Of a stretch of 64,000 nt of DNA, positions 26,016 to 34,616 are shown piece after piece (positions within the stretch are counted from its first letter, which is position 1; every line of letters begins with the position of its first letter). The position numbers and the translations under genes are program-made. The stretch comes from Acidovorax sp. A1169 (GTDB lineage: Bacteria > Pseudomonadota > Gammaproteobacteria > Burkholderiales > Burkholderiaceae_C), in contig NZ_JAUZDX010000011.1 of the NCBI RefSeq assembly GCF_030704685.1, positions 62,001 to 126,000 on the forward strand, read 5' to 3'. The notes under the pieces were generated by a model, which was not told the DNA's origin, did not search any database, and was given only the letters and a program-made list of their open reading frames with translations.

Positions 26016-26184
26016 TAGTAGCTGCGCGGCAGAAGGAACATCGGCTGCAACGCCCGATAAACCGGTCTCGGCGCGTATCAACTCCAGCGCCCAGGGTTCT
26101 ACCCTTGGCTTGTCGGTACTACCCAGCGATCATCGGTGTCGAGCGTATCGCTTCGATGCCTTCTGCCGCGCAGCCTCCTGGGCA
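26016..26184 (-). ncRNA. ssrS: Probable 6S RNA
   Basis: 6S RNA binds housekeeping RNA polymerase and mimics an open promoter. The minus strand has a perfect 16-base closing stem: GCTGCGCGGCAGAAGG (26174-26159) pairs with CCTTCTGCCGCGCAGC (26036-26021). Between the arms lie about 120 bases with partly paired flanks, a large central loop and an internal hairpin containing CCAAGGG and CCCTGGG. A strong terminator follows at once. The position immediately downstream of the 5-formyl-THF cyclo-ligase gene fits the known 6S-ygfA association. Exact ends are estimates. Confidence 0.75.
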
Positions 26185-26757
26185 TCATGCTGGCCAGACC
26201 GCCCCGTTGTCATTCAGGATCGCATCCAGTGGCAGGTCATACGATTCCGGCTCGAAATCGTCCAGGTAGCCGTTGGTGAACCCCAGGCCCACGGTAAAGG
26301 GCTTCGGCTGCAGCGTGGCCAGGGTACGGTCGTAGAAGCCGCCGCCATAGCCCAGCCGGTAGCCGCCGGGCGCATAGCCCACGCAGGGCACGAACAGCAG
26401 GGTGGGTACGATGACCTCGGTGTCCTTGGGCTTGGGGATGCTGTAGGCATCCTCTTCCATGGGGCAGCCGGGGTACCAGGCGTGAAAGGTCAGGGTCTTG
26501 TGCTGCTTGTTGACCACCGGCAGGCCGATGCGGCGCAACTGGGGCTCGTCCAGCAGTTCGCCGTCTTCCTTCCAGCGGTGCAGGGCGGGCAGCGGGTCGA
26601 ATTCGCCCTTGATGGGCCAGTAAGCGCCTATCACCGTGTCGGGCCGGTTCACGAGCCAGATCCGCATCACCTGTTGTAACAGGTCGGCCCGCTGTAGGCG
26701 ATCTGGCAGGTTCAGACGTTCTTCTATCAATGCGCGCCGCAGGGCTGCTTTGTCCAT
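26185..26757 (-). CDS. 5-formyltetrahydrofolate cyclo-ligase family protein
   Basis: The enzyme converts 5-formyl-THF to methenyl-THF with ATP. The 190-residue product has an N-terminal helical part (KAALRRALIEERLNLP), the strand IGAYWPIKGEFDP and the signature LLFVPCVGYAPGGYRLGYGGGFYDRTLA, seen here as PCVGYAPGGYRLGYGGGFYD. ATG 26757 aligns with the family start and leaves only 14 bases to the divergent slt gene. The 6S RNA lies immediately downstream and may be processed from the same transcript, as reported for ygfA in other proteobacteria. Confidence 0.9.
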   Translation of the reverse strand: MDKAALRRALIEERLNLPDRLQRADLLQQVMRIWLVNRPDTVIGAYWPIKGEFDPLPALHRWKEDGELLDEPQLRRIGLPVVNKQHKTLTFHAWYPGCPMEEDAYSIPKPKDTEVIVPTLLFVPCVGYAPGGYRLGYGGGFYDRTLATLQPKPFTVGLGFTNGYLDDFEPESYDLPLDAILNDNGAVWPA

Positions 26758-26771
26758 CAGATAATTCCCCC

Positions 26772-28754
26772 ATGCAATTGCTTCAGATTTTGACACCGCT
26801 GCTGGTCAGTGCCGTGCTGGCCACCGCCGCGCCCCTGGTCCAGGCGCAAACCAAGGCCGACGATACCCTGTTGGAGATGCAGCAGGCGTTCAAGCGCGGC
26901 GACCGCAAGAAATTGGAGCAATTGTTGCCCGCCGCGCGCGGCCACGTGCTGGAACCCTGGGCCGCCTACTGGGAGCTCAGGCTGCGCCTGGCCGAGGCTT
27001 CGCCCTCGGAAATCCAGTCCTTCATGCAGCGCTATGCCGGCAGTTACCAGGAGGACCGCATGCGCAACGACTGGCTGCTGCTGCTGGGCCAGCGGCGCGA
27101 CTGGGCCCAGTTTGCCGAGCAGCACCCCAGTTACCGCATGTCCGACGACCGCGAGGTGCGCTGCTACGCCCTCTTGATCGACGACATCAAGGGCAGCGCG
27201 CCGGCGGCTGCGGCCGAGGACGTCAAGCGCAACTGGTATGCCCTGCGCGATAACGACGACGGCTGCACCCACGCTGCCAGCCAGCTGTACGCCAACAAGA
27301 AGCTCAGCGCCCTTGACGTCTGGCGCAAGGCCCGCTTCGCGGTGGACGCCAACCGGCCCCGCGTGGTGCGCAACGCGGTGGAGATCGTCGCCCCCGATGC
27401 CGTGGCCCAGGTCAAGGAGCTGATGGACGCCTCCACCAAGTACCTCACGGGCCGTGCCACGGCCCGTGGCCAGGTGCGCCAGGAACTGGTGACGCTGGCC
27501 CTCATCAAGCTGGCCTCGGGCGACCCGGAAAATGCCGCCGCCCAGCTCGACAACAAATGGAGCGTGCACCTCTCGCCCGAGGAGCGCAATTGGGTCTGGG
27601 GGGTGATCGGCAAGCAACTGGCCCAGAAGCTGTCGTCCGACGCCAATGGCCACTTCGCCAAGATCACCCGGGACGCCGATCTCAACGACGACCTGCTCGG
27701 CTGGAAGGTGCGCGCGGCCCTGCGTGCCGGCCAGTGGAAGGTGGTGCGCAAGGCCATCGACGCCATGAGCGAGGAAGGCCGCCAGGACAGCACCTGGGTG
27801 TACTGGAAGGCCCGCTCCCTGCTGGCCGGCAAACCGAGCGATGCCGAGCGCGCCGAAGCCCGCCAGCTGCTCGAAGGCATCGCCAGCACGCGCGGTTTCT
27901 ACGAGCAACTGGCCACCGAAGAACTGGGCCAGCGCATCACCATGCCGCCAGCACCTGCGCCGCTCACGGCCGAGGAAAAGGCGGCTGCGCGCGCCAACCC
28001 CGGGCTCAACCGGGGGCTGTATGCGATCTTCATGGGGCTGCGCACCGAGGGCGTGCGCGAGTGGAACTACGCCACCAACCTGCACATCCCTGGCGGCATG
28101 CCGGACCGCGAGCTGCTGGCCGCCGCCGATTTCGCCTGCGCCCGCGAGGTCTGGGACCGCTGCATCAACACCAGCGAGCGCACGCGCAGCCTGATCGAGA
28201 CCAGCCAGCGCTTTCCCACGCCGTTTCGCAACGCCGTGGTGGAGCGCGCCAATGGCATCGGCCTGGACCCGGCCTATGTGTACGGCCTGATCCGCCAGGA
28301 AAGCCGCTTCATCATGGATGCGCGCTCGCACGTGGGCGCCTCGGGCCTGATGCAGGTGATGCCCGCCACTGCACGCTGGACGGCCAAGAAGATCGGCATG
28401 ACCAACTTCACCGCCGACCAGATCAACGATCGCGACACCAACATCGCCATCGGCACCGCCTACCTCAAGCTGGCGCTCGACGATTTTGCGGGCTCCATGC
28501 CCATGGCTGCCGCCGCCTACAACGCCGGCCCAGGCCGCCCGCGCAGCTGGCGCAACGGCCCCGTGCTCGATGCCGCCATCTGGGCCGAGAACGTGCCCTT
28601 CGGCGAAACCCGTGACTACGTGAAGAAGGTGCTGGCCAACACCACCAACTACGCCGCCATGCTCACCGGCCAGCCGCAGTCGCTCAAGGGCCGGCTGGGC
28701 ACCATCGGCCCGCGCGATGCAGCGACCCCCGAAGTGAACAAGGACCTGCCCTGA
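26772..28754 (+). CDS. slt: Soluble lytic transglycosylase
   Basis: The 660-residue periplasmic murein lytic transglycosylase has a signal peptide ending near PLVQAQ, a long alpha-helical superhelix (about 30-450) and a C-terminal lysozyme-like domain. The catalytic Glu stands in YGLIRQESRF, followed by GASGLMQVMPATARWTAK, NIAIGTAYLK and AAAYNAGPGRPRSW. It cleaves peptidoglycan to 1,6-anhydro-muropeptides for recycling. ATG 26772 gives a proper signal; the frame opens a little earlier inside the divergent gene. It ends at a strong hairpin terminator. Confidence 0.92.
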   Translation: MQLLQILTPLLVSAVLATAAPLVQAQTKADDTLLEMQQAFKRGDRKKLEQLLPAARGHVLEPWAAYWELRLRLAEASPSEIQSFMQRYAGSYQEDRMRNDWLLLLGQRRDWAQFAEQHPSYRMSDDREVRCYALLIDDIKGSAPAAAAEDVKRNWYALRDNDDGCTHAASQLYANKKLSALDVWRKARFAVDANRPRVVRNAVEIVAPDAVAQVKELMDASTKYLTGRATARGQVRQELVTLALIKLASGDPENAAAQLDNKWSVHLSPEERNWVWGVIGKQLAQKLSSDANGHFAKITRDADLNDDLLGWKVRAALRAGQWKVVRKAIDAMSEEGRQDSTWVYWKARSLLAGKPSDAERAEARQLLEGIASTRGFYEQLATEELGQRITMPPAPAPLTAEEKAAARANPGLNRGLYAIFMGLRTEGVREWNYATNLHIPGGMPDRELLAAADFACAREVWDRCINTSERTRSLIETSQRFPTPFRNAVVERANGIGLDPAYVYGLIRQESRFIMDARSHVGASGLMQVMPATARWTAKKIGMTNFTADQINDRDTNIAIGTAYLKLALDDFAGSMPMAAAAYNAGPGRPRSWRNGPVLDAAIWAENVPFGETRDYVKKVLANTTNYAAMLTGQPQSLKGRLGTIGPRDAATPEVNKDLP

Positions 28755-28757
28755 CCG

Positions 28758-28784
28758 AAACAGCCCCGAAGGGGCTGTTTCACT
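28758..28784. terminator. Bidirectional terminator between slt and piuC
   Basis: A ten-base stem, AAACAGCCCC (28758-28767) and GGGGCTGTTT (28771-28780), closes on a GAA loop. A-rich and T-rich flanks serve both strands. The two genes converge on it. Confidence 0.85.
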
Positions 28785-29462
28785 TCATACCTCCGACCAC
28801 ATGCGCAGCAGGTTGTGGTACTGCCCGGTGAGGGACACGGTCTCCTCGGTCTCGCCCAGGCGTGCACGCAGCTTCTGGATGGTCTGGTCCATTTCGAACA
28901 GCATGGCGCGGCGCGCATCGTCGCGCACCAGGCTTTGCACCCAGAAGAACGAGCACACGCGCTCACCGCGCGTGACCGGCTCTACGCGGTGCAGGCTGGT
29001 GGAAGGGTAGAGGACCATGTCGCCCGCAGGCAGCTTGACCTCGTGCGTGCCATAGGTGTCCACCACCACCAGCTCGCCGCCCTCGTAGTCATCGGGCTCG
29101 CACAGGAACAGGGTGCACGACAGGTCGGTGCGCAGCGCCGCCCCGTGGGGCAGGGGGCGCACGGCGCCATCGATGTGCAGGCCGTAGGTTTCACCGCCCG
29201 CGTAGCGGTTGAACAGCGGTGGCACGGTGCGCAGCGGCAGCGCCGCACCGAAATACATCGGATGCACGGCCAGCGCCTGCAGCACGGCGCGCCCCTGCTC
29301 CAGCGCAACGGGGGAGTTTTCGGGCAACTGCCGGTTGTTTTTGACCTGCGCCCCTTGCGCGCCCACGGTGCCCCGGCCGTCCACCCAGTCGGCGGCATCG
29401 ATGGCCGCGCGCATGGCGCGCACCTGCTCGGGCGTGAGGACGTTGGGGATGTGCAGCATCAT
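28785..29462 (-). CDS. piuC: PKHD-type Fe(II)-dependent hydroxylase (PiuC/YbiX family)
   Basis: The 225-residue protein is a 2-oxoglutarate/Fe(II) oxygenase fold. Iron ligands are visible as HID in [11 protein letters not shown] and the distal His in [17 protein letters not shown], whose Arg binds the cosubstrate. Family members sit next to TonB siderophore receptors and are iron-repressed; their substrate is not settled. It lies 87 bases downstream of the receptor gene on the same strand, with a hairpin between, and probably shares its Fur-controlled promoter. Confidence 0.88.
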   Translation of the reverse strand: MMLHIPNVLTPEQVRAMRAAIDAADWVDGRGTVGAQGAQVKNNRQLPENSPVALEQGRAVLQALAVHPMYFGAALPLRTVPPLFNRYAGGETYGLHIDGAVRPLPHGAALRTDLSCTLFLCEPDDYEGGELVVVDTYGTHEVKLPAGDMVLYPSTSLHRVEPVTRGERVCSFFWVQSLVRDDARRAMLFEMDQTIQKLRARLGETEETVSLTGQYHNLLRMWSEV

Positions 29463-29485
29463 CGCGATAGGTCTCCAAAAATGGG

Positions 29486-29510
29486 AAGGCCCCAGGATTG
29501 CCGGGGCCTT
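29486..29510 (-). terminator. Hairpin between the siderophore receptor gene and piuC
   Basis: AAGGCCCC (29510-29503) pairs with GGGGCCTT (29493-29486) on a nine-base loop. On the minus strand the stem is followed by CCCATTTTT. It could act as an attenuating terminator that lets only part of the transcript enter piuC. Confidence 0.55.
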
Positions 29511-29549
29511 GATGGTAGGCAGCTTTTCAGGCTGCCATCTTGCGTTCGA

Positions 29550-31889
29550 TCAGAACGTGAAGTTGGCCGTCAGGCGTGCCGAGCGGGGGATGCCCGGCGT
29601 GTAGCGGTAGCCGCTCTTGTTGATGGCCGCCACATAGTCCTTGTCGGCCAGGTTGTACACGTTGAGTTGGACGTCCAGGTTCTTGTTGATGCGGTAGGAG
29701 GCCATGGCATCGAACACCCAGTAGGCCTCGGTGTAGGCGGGAGTGCCCACGGCGCCGTCGGTGCCGCGCAGCAGCTTGCCGGCATAGCGCGCGCCGCCGC
29801 CCACCGTCAGGCCGAAGGGCAGGCGGTAGGTGGACCACAGCGTGAAGGCGTTCTTGGGCGTGTAGGCCAGGGCCGTGCTCCCGTCGGCCGTTTTGGGCAC
29901 ACCGCTGAGCACCTTGGTGTCCATGGTGGTGTAGCCCGCGCTCAGGGACCAGTCGTTGGTGATCGCGCCGATGGCGGTCAACTCGATGCCCTGCACGCGC
30001 TTCTTGCCGGTCTGCACGAAGTTGGCGGCGTTGGTGGGGTCCGTTTCGATGTCGTTGGTGACATCGGTGCGGTACAGCGCGCCGGCCAGGGCGAGACGAC
30101 CGCCCAGCACGTCCCACTTGGTGCCGACCTCGATGGTCTTGGCCTTCTGCGGGTCGAACTTGGGGTTGGCCGCGTTGTTGGCCGCTGCGCTCAGCTGGTT
30201 GTTGGTGCCGCCCGGGGGTTGTGCCGACGTGGCGTACAGCGCATACACGCTGCCGTTCGTGGCTGGCTTGTAGACCACGCCGACCTTGGCGCCGATCAGC
30301 GTGTCGGACAGGCTGATCGACGACGGTGTGAGCACGCCGGCCGGCAGCGCGCCTTGCGTCACGGCGTCGAAGTCGGTCTTGAACCGGTCCACGCGCAGGC
30401 CGCCCGTGATCTGCCACTGCGGCGACAGCTTGGCCGTGTCGAACAGGTAGGCCGCCACGGTGTTGGTCACGCCCTTGGACCACGCGCCGTTGGCGATGCG
30501 GTTGAAGCCGGTCACGTTCGGATTGGGGTTGTACAGGTTGGCCGCTGGCATGGAGCCTGCGGGCGCGTACGTGGTGCCCACACTGGCAAAGCCCTGGCCG
30601 TAGTAGCCCAGGTTGCTCTGCTCTTCGCGCGAGAGTTCCAGGCCTGCTGCGAGGTCGTGCTGCACCGAACCGGTGTTGACCGTGGTGGTCAGGCTGGTCT
30701 GGTTGATGGCGATCTTGTTGGTCTGGTTGACGTTGGTCGGCAGGTTGCGCGTCACAGTCCAGGTGGAGGGATCGTTCGGGTTGGGCGTGGCCAGCAGGGC
30801 CGAGGCCGCCGTGAGCGCCCCCGTGGCAGGGAAGCCGCCGCCCATGAAGGCCGTCAGGCGGTAGTCGTTGTGCGTGCGGCCGAAGCGCGTGGTGTTGCGC
30901 AGTTTCGTGCCCGAGGCAAAGTCATGCTCGATGCGCGCCGTGACCATGTCCATCTCCACCTTCGCGAAGTCCGAGGTGGTGCCGTAGAAGTTGCTCGAAT
31001 CCACGCGCCCTGCAGTGTTCAGAAAGGTGCGGCGGTTGGCCAGTGCCAGGGCGTCCGGCGAGGTGTAGCCGGGCAGGCCGATGGTGGGCACCCCGCCGTC
31101 GGGCACGTTGTCCTGGTTGACGTGCAGGTAGTTCAGGAACACGCGCGTGGGCGAGTTCAGGCCCAGGGCCAGCGACGGCGCAATGCCCCAGCGCTTGTTC
31201 TTGACCAGGTCGCGCCCGGCAACGCCGGAGTCCTCGCTCATCACGTTCAGGCGGAAGGCGGCACCCGGGTAGGCCTCCAGGGCCTTGTTCCAGTCCACCG
31301 TGCCACGCTTGTACGAGGCGCTGCCTGCGCCCAGCGATGCGCCGAAGCTGTTTTCCAGCGTGGGCTGCTTGCTCACCAGGTTGATGGCACCGGTGGGGGA
31401 GGTGCGGCCGGTGTCTGTGCCGGCCGGGCCCTTGACCACTTCGACCTGCTGGATGTTGAACACGTCGCGCGAGACCGATCCCAGGTCGCGCACGCCGTCC
31501 ACGAAGATGCTGCTGGAGCTGTCGAAGCCGCGCATGTAGATCGCGTCGCCGATGCTGGTGTTGCCGTTCTCTCCGAGATAGAAGGTGCCGGCGCCGGGGG
31601 TGTTGCGCAGGGCTTCGGTCAGGGTCGAGGCGGCCTGCTCGCGCAGCACCTGCTCCTTGACCACCGAGATGGTCTGGGGCGTGTCCAGCAGCGGCTGGGT
31701 GAACTTGGGCGAGGAGACGGCATTGGCCTTGTAGTTGTCGGCGGCCGATTCGACCTTGACTTCCTGCAGCGTGCCGCTGCTGGCAGCGGTCTGTGCCTGG
31801 GCGGGCATGCCCAGGGCCACGAGGGCGGCCGTAGCTGCCATGCCGACGGGGTGTTTGCGGCTCTTGATGTAGGTGGTGTTATGCGCCAT
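29550..31889 (-). CDS. TonB-dependent catecholate siderophore receptor (Fiu-like)
   Basis: The 779-residue outer-membrane receptor has a signal peptide (VGMAATAALVALGMPAQA), a TonB-box-like start, a plug domain (FTQPLLDTPQTISVVKEQVL, AIYMRGFDSSSSIFVDGVRD, VEVVKGPAGTDTGRTSPTGA) and a 22-strand barrel. It ends in a terminal aromatic residue after RSARLTANFTF. It is most like Fiu/monomeric catechol receptors. ATG 31889 (MAHNTTYIKSRKHP) is chosen over a longer frame that runs through the Fur-box region. A near-perfect Fur box lies 143-169 bases upstream, so the gene should be iron-repressed. piuC follows. Confidence 0.9.
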   Translation of the reverse strand: MAHNTTYIKSRKHPVGMAATAALVALGMPAQAQTAASSGTLQEVKVESAADNYKANAVSSPKFTQPLLDTPQTISVVKEQVLREQAASTLTEALRNTPGAGTFYLGENGNTSIGDAIYMRGFDSSSSIFVDGVRDLGSVSRDVFNIQQVEVVKGPAGTDTGRTSPTGAINLVSKQPTLENSFGASLGAGSASYKRGTVDWNKALEAYPGAAFRLNVMSEDSGVAGRDLVKNKRWGIAPSLALGLNSPTRVFLNYLHVNQDNVPDGGVPTIGLPGYTSPDALALANRRTFLNTAGRVDSSNFYGTTSDFAKVEMDMVTARIEHDFASGTKLRNTTRFGRTHNDYRLTAFMGGGFPATGALTAASALLATPNPNDPSTWTVTRNLPTNVNQTNKIAINQTSLTTTVNTGSVQHDLAAGLELSREEQSNLGYYGQGFASVGTTYAPAGSMPAANLYNPNPNVTGFNRIANGAWSKGVTNTVAAYLFDTAKLSPQWQITGGLRVDRFKTDFDAVTQGALPAGVLTPSSISLSDTLIGAKVGVVYKPATNGSVYALYATSAQPPGGTNNQLSAAANNAANPKFDPQKAKTIEVGTKWDVLGGRLALAGALYRTDVTNDIETDPTNAANFVQTGKKRVQGIELTAIGAITNDWSLSAGYTTMDTKVLSGVPKTADGSTALAYTPKNAFTLWSTYRLPFGLTVGGGARYAGKLLRGTDGAVGTPAYTEAYWVFDAMASYRINKNLDVQLNVYNLADKDYVAAINKSGYRYTPGIPRSARLTANFTF

Positions 31890-32031
31890 GAAAGTATCCG
31901 TAGGAGTGAGAAACCGGAACTTGGCTGGCTGCAGGAACAACAGGCACGCGGAGAATGCGGCGTGGCAATGTCGGTCGACGGTGGCTGGCTGAGAACCCGC
32001 GCAGCCGAACGTACCGATGGCTTGCAGGAAT

Positions 32032-32058
32032 ATCAAATGATAACAATTATCATTTGAT
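32032..32058 (-). promoter_or_regulatory. Fur box upstream of the siderophore receptor
   Basis: This is a perfect 27-base palindrome: arm ATCAAATGATAA (32032-32043), centre CAA, arm TTATCATTTGAT (32047-32058). It contains the classical GATAAxxATTATC-type core. The assignment to the minus-strand receptor gene follows from position; the MBL gene on the other side points away. Confidence 0.88.
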
Positions 32059-32219
32059 GGCGGTTACACATGGCTGCATCCAGCCTTGACGGCACCTGAA
32101 GATGGCCGAAAAATGTGGCGATGCAGCAACAGCGTGACGCGCAGGGGGCCCAGAAGGGGTTGAAAATCCGCTTCCTCTGGCAAAGGCAACGGGGTGCGAC
32201 GTGACCCAGGGCGTCTATT

Positions 32220-33155
32220 TCAGGCGTTGTGCAGCAACTCGCCCCGGCGCACGGCTGCGCCTGAGCGCACCAGGTCGTCCATCAGGCCCTGCAGCCAGTC
32301 GTCCTGGCCCTGGTCGCCAAAATGGCGCGCATGCAGCATGCCGAAGTACGGCGTGGCCAGCGTCCAGGCCGTGAGGTCGGCCAGGCTGATCTGCTGCCAC
32401 TCGAGCAGCTTGTACTTGAGCAGCACCTTGGCGGCGTAGAGCGCATGCTTGTGCGGGTTGCGCACGAAACCATCCAGGCGGCGGCGTGCGCCCTCGATGG
32501 CGCGCGGTGCATCGGCAAACACCGGGCCGTGGCCCGGAATCACCGTGCGCGGCTCCAGGCGCTCGATCAGGTCCAGCGTGGCACCCACCTGGGCGAAGGC
32601 ATCCTCGCCTTCGAGTTCGGGGAAGACCACGCCGAAGCCGTTCTCCCACAGCGCGTCGGCCGAGATCAGGATCGCATCGCGTGGTTCGAACAGCACGACG
32701 GAATGCGTGTCGTGCCCCGGTGCCGCATGCACTTGCCAGGTGCGGTCGCCCAGCAGCACGCAGGAGCCGGGATCCAGCAGTGTGTCGGCACGGAACGGCG
32801 GGCATTGCTGGCCGGTGGGCGTGTAGCTCAGCGCGTAGGCGTCCCACTGGCGCACGTGGCGGGCCTGCCCGGGGGGGATGGACGTGAGCACCCGCGGCCA
32901 GGTTTTTTGCAGTGCGGCGTTGCCGCCGCAGTGATCGCTGTGCAGGTGGGTGTTGAGCACCCGGTCCAGCGGCCTGCCGCCCAGGGCCGCCTGCACCAGT
33001 GCCACGGTCTGCTCGGCATGGCTGCAGTAGCCGGTGTCCACCACGGCGGTGTCGTAGTGGCCGATGAACAGGATGTTGTTGGCCGATAGCCAGCCGCGTT
33101 CCAGCACGGCGATTTCAGGGGGCAGAAAGGGCGCGGCAGAGGCTGGCGTGGGCAT
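32220..33155 (-). CDS. MBL-fold metallohydrolase
   Basis: The 311-residue protein has the HxHxDH zinc motif in NTHLHSDHCGGNAAL (about residues 87-101), a further His in HAAPGHDTHSVVLF, the bridging Asp in ILISADALWENGFG and VIPGHGPVFAD. Helical residues follow the core fold. It resembles hydrolases of unknown substrate, some acting on lactones or CoA thioesters. No signal peptide is seen. It is monocistronic, with 121 bases to rbsD downstream. The 161-base gap between its stop and the Fur box shows nothing else. Confidence 0.8.
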   Translation of the reverse strand: MPTPASAAPFLPPEIAVLERGWLSANNILFIGHYDTAVVDTGYCSHAEQTVALVQAALGGRPLDRVLNTHLHSDHCGGNAALQKTWPRVLTSIPPGQARHVRQWDAYALSYTPTGQQCPPFRADTLLDPGSCVLLGDRTWQVHAAPGHDTHSVVLFEPRDAILISADALWENGFGVVFPELEGEDAFAQVGATLDLIERLEPRTVIPGHGPVFADAPRAIEGARRRLDGFVRNPHKHALYAAKVLLKYKLLEWQQISLADLTAWTLATPYFGMLHARHFGDQGQDDWLQGLMDDLVRSGAAVRRGELLHNA

Positions 33156-33276
33156 CAGGAGGGGACTGGCAGATGGCGTGGCGCAGCGGGTGGCCCGCTG
33201 CTGCGATCTGTCAGCCTAACCCAGCGCAAGCGTCTGCCGGGTTATCCAAAACCCGTGCGTTACCGGGCAGATTGCA

Positions 33277-33666
33277 TCAGAACGTCACACCGGCGCACAG
33301 GATCACGTTCGCATAGGGCGTGCATTCCCCTGTGCGCACCATCACGCGGGCCTCGCGGCACAGGCGCTTGAATTCTTCGTGCGGCACTGCCTCGGGCGCC
33401 ACAGGCAAGTTGCACCAGCCGGGCAGTGCCCCTGCGGCACGCTCCACGGCCTCACTGGCGATCAAGGCGCGTTCGACCTGCATTTCGGACAGCACAGCCT
33501 GCAACACGTCGGCCACCGCCGGGATGCCCGGCGTCAGCGCCAGATCGATGCGCCGGGGGCCGGGCGGGATCGGCAGGCCCACGTCGCCGATCACCAGCAT
33601 GTCGCCATGGCCCAGGCAGGCGATGGCGTGGGAGAGTTCGGCGTGCAGCAAGGTGGTGCGTTTCAC
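33277..33666 (-). CDS. rbsD: D-ribose pyranase
   Basis: RbsD interconverts beta-pyranose and beta-furanose forms of ribose before phosphorylation. The 129-residue product begins KRTTLLHAELSHAIACLGHGD (here KRTTLLHAELSHA and ACLGHGDMLVIGDVGLPIP), with the catalytic His near residue 21. It ends VRTGECTPYANVILCAGVTF, shown as RTGECTPYANVILCAGV, the family C-terminus. The start is GTG 33666, which overlaps the rbsK stop (GTGA). It is the last gene of the rbs operon. Confidence 0.92.
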   Translation of the reverse strand: MKRTTLLHAELSHAIACLGHGDMLVIGDVGLPIPPGPRRIDLALTPGIPAVADVLQAVLSEMQVERALIASEAVERAAGALPGWCNLPVAPEAVPHEEFKRLCREARVMVRTGECTPYANVILCAGVTF

Positions 33667-34616
33667 AGCGGGATCCAGTCGGGTGGTTGCGGGCTTGCCG
33701 CCACGGCGGCCCGGGTGGGGATGGAGGGCTGGGCCCCCGCCTGCGTCACGCACAGTGCGGCCGCGCGAATGCCATCCCGCACGGCGGCGTTCAGCGGCTC
33801 GCCGCGCGCCAGTGCAACGGCCAGTGCGCCAAGGAAGGTGTCGCCTGCGGCGGTGGTGTCCACGGCCTTCACGGCCATTCCGGGGTGGTGCGTGCTGCCC
33901 AGGGTGTCGGCGGCCACGGCGCCGGCGGCACCGAGCGTGACCACCACCTGCGCCGGCCCCAGGCCGCGCAGCGTCTGTGCGGCCATGGCGGCGTCGGCCA
34001 CGGTTTCCACGGCAGTGCCTGCCAAAGCCGCTGCTTCCACCTCATTGACCACCAGCGTGTGCACCAGAGGCCACAGGCCCTCGGGCAGGCGCTGGATGGG
34101 CGAGGGGTTGAGCAACACGCGGCAGCCGGCGGCAAACGCCTGCTGCGCGGCGGCCATTACCTGGGTCAGGGGGGTCTCGAACTGCAGCACCAGGCTGTGG
34201 GCCTGGGCCAGCACGGCACCGAGGGCCTGCGTGTCGAGTTCGAAGCGGCCGTTGGCGCCGGGTACCACGACGATGCGGTTCTGCCCGGTGGCTTCCACGG
34301 TGATGGCCGCCACACCTGTGGTCTCTGTGGGGTCGGTCTGCACGCCGCTGTGATCGATGCCGTCCTGTGCCAGGCTGGTGCGCAGCGTATGCCCGTAGGC
34401 ATCGCCGCCCACGCGGCCGAACAGATGCACCCTGGCGCCCTGGCGTGCGCAGGCCACGGCCTGGTTGCCGCCCTTGCCGCCGGGCACCAGGTGCAGTGCC
34501 TGGGCCAGCACCGTCTCGCCGGGGCCGGGGGCGGCGGCGACCTGCAGGACCAGGTCCATGTTGAGGCTGCCCACCACGGCGATGGTGGGCGCGCCGTGCC
34601 TTGTCGCGGCCGTCAT
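33663..34616 (-). CDS. rbsK: Ribokinase
   Basis: This PfkB-family kinase phosphorylates ribose at O5. The 317-residue product has the substrate motif VVGSLNMDLVL, GGKGGNQAVACARQGA and the C-terminal signature DTTAAGDTFLGALAVALARG, whose Asp in AAGD is the catalytic base. ATG 34616 overlaps the rbsR stop (ATGA). Position 33666 links it to rbsD in the same way, so the last three genes are translationally coupled. Confidence 0.93.
   Translation of the reverse strand: MTAATRHGAPTIAVVGSLNMDLVLQVAAAPGPGETVLAQALHLVPGGKGGNQAVACARQGARVHLFGRVGGDAYGHTLRTSLAQDGIDHSGVQTDPTETTGVAAITVEATGQNRIVVVPGANGRFELDTQALGAVLAQAHSLVLQFETPLTQVMAAAQQAFAAGCRVLLNPSPIQRLPEGLWPLVHTLVVNEVEAAALAGTAVETVADAAMAAQTLRGLGPAQVVVTLGAAGAVAADTLGSTHHPGMAVKAVDTTAAGDTFLGALAVALARGEPLNAAVRDGIRAAALCVTQAGAQPSIPTRAAVAASPQPPDWIPL

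Noticed and set aside
26110-26679. Plus-strand frame across the 6S RNA and cyclo-ligase gene
   Set aside because: It is antisense to a gene with a complete family signature and overlaps the structured RNA; the translation has no recognisable domain.
28815-32057. Open frame of about 1080 codons on the plus strand
   Set aside because: It is antisense to piuC and the TonB receptor. The translation is low-complexity Gly/Arg/Val-rich with no domain, and its length follows from the high GC content.
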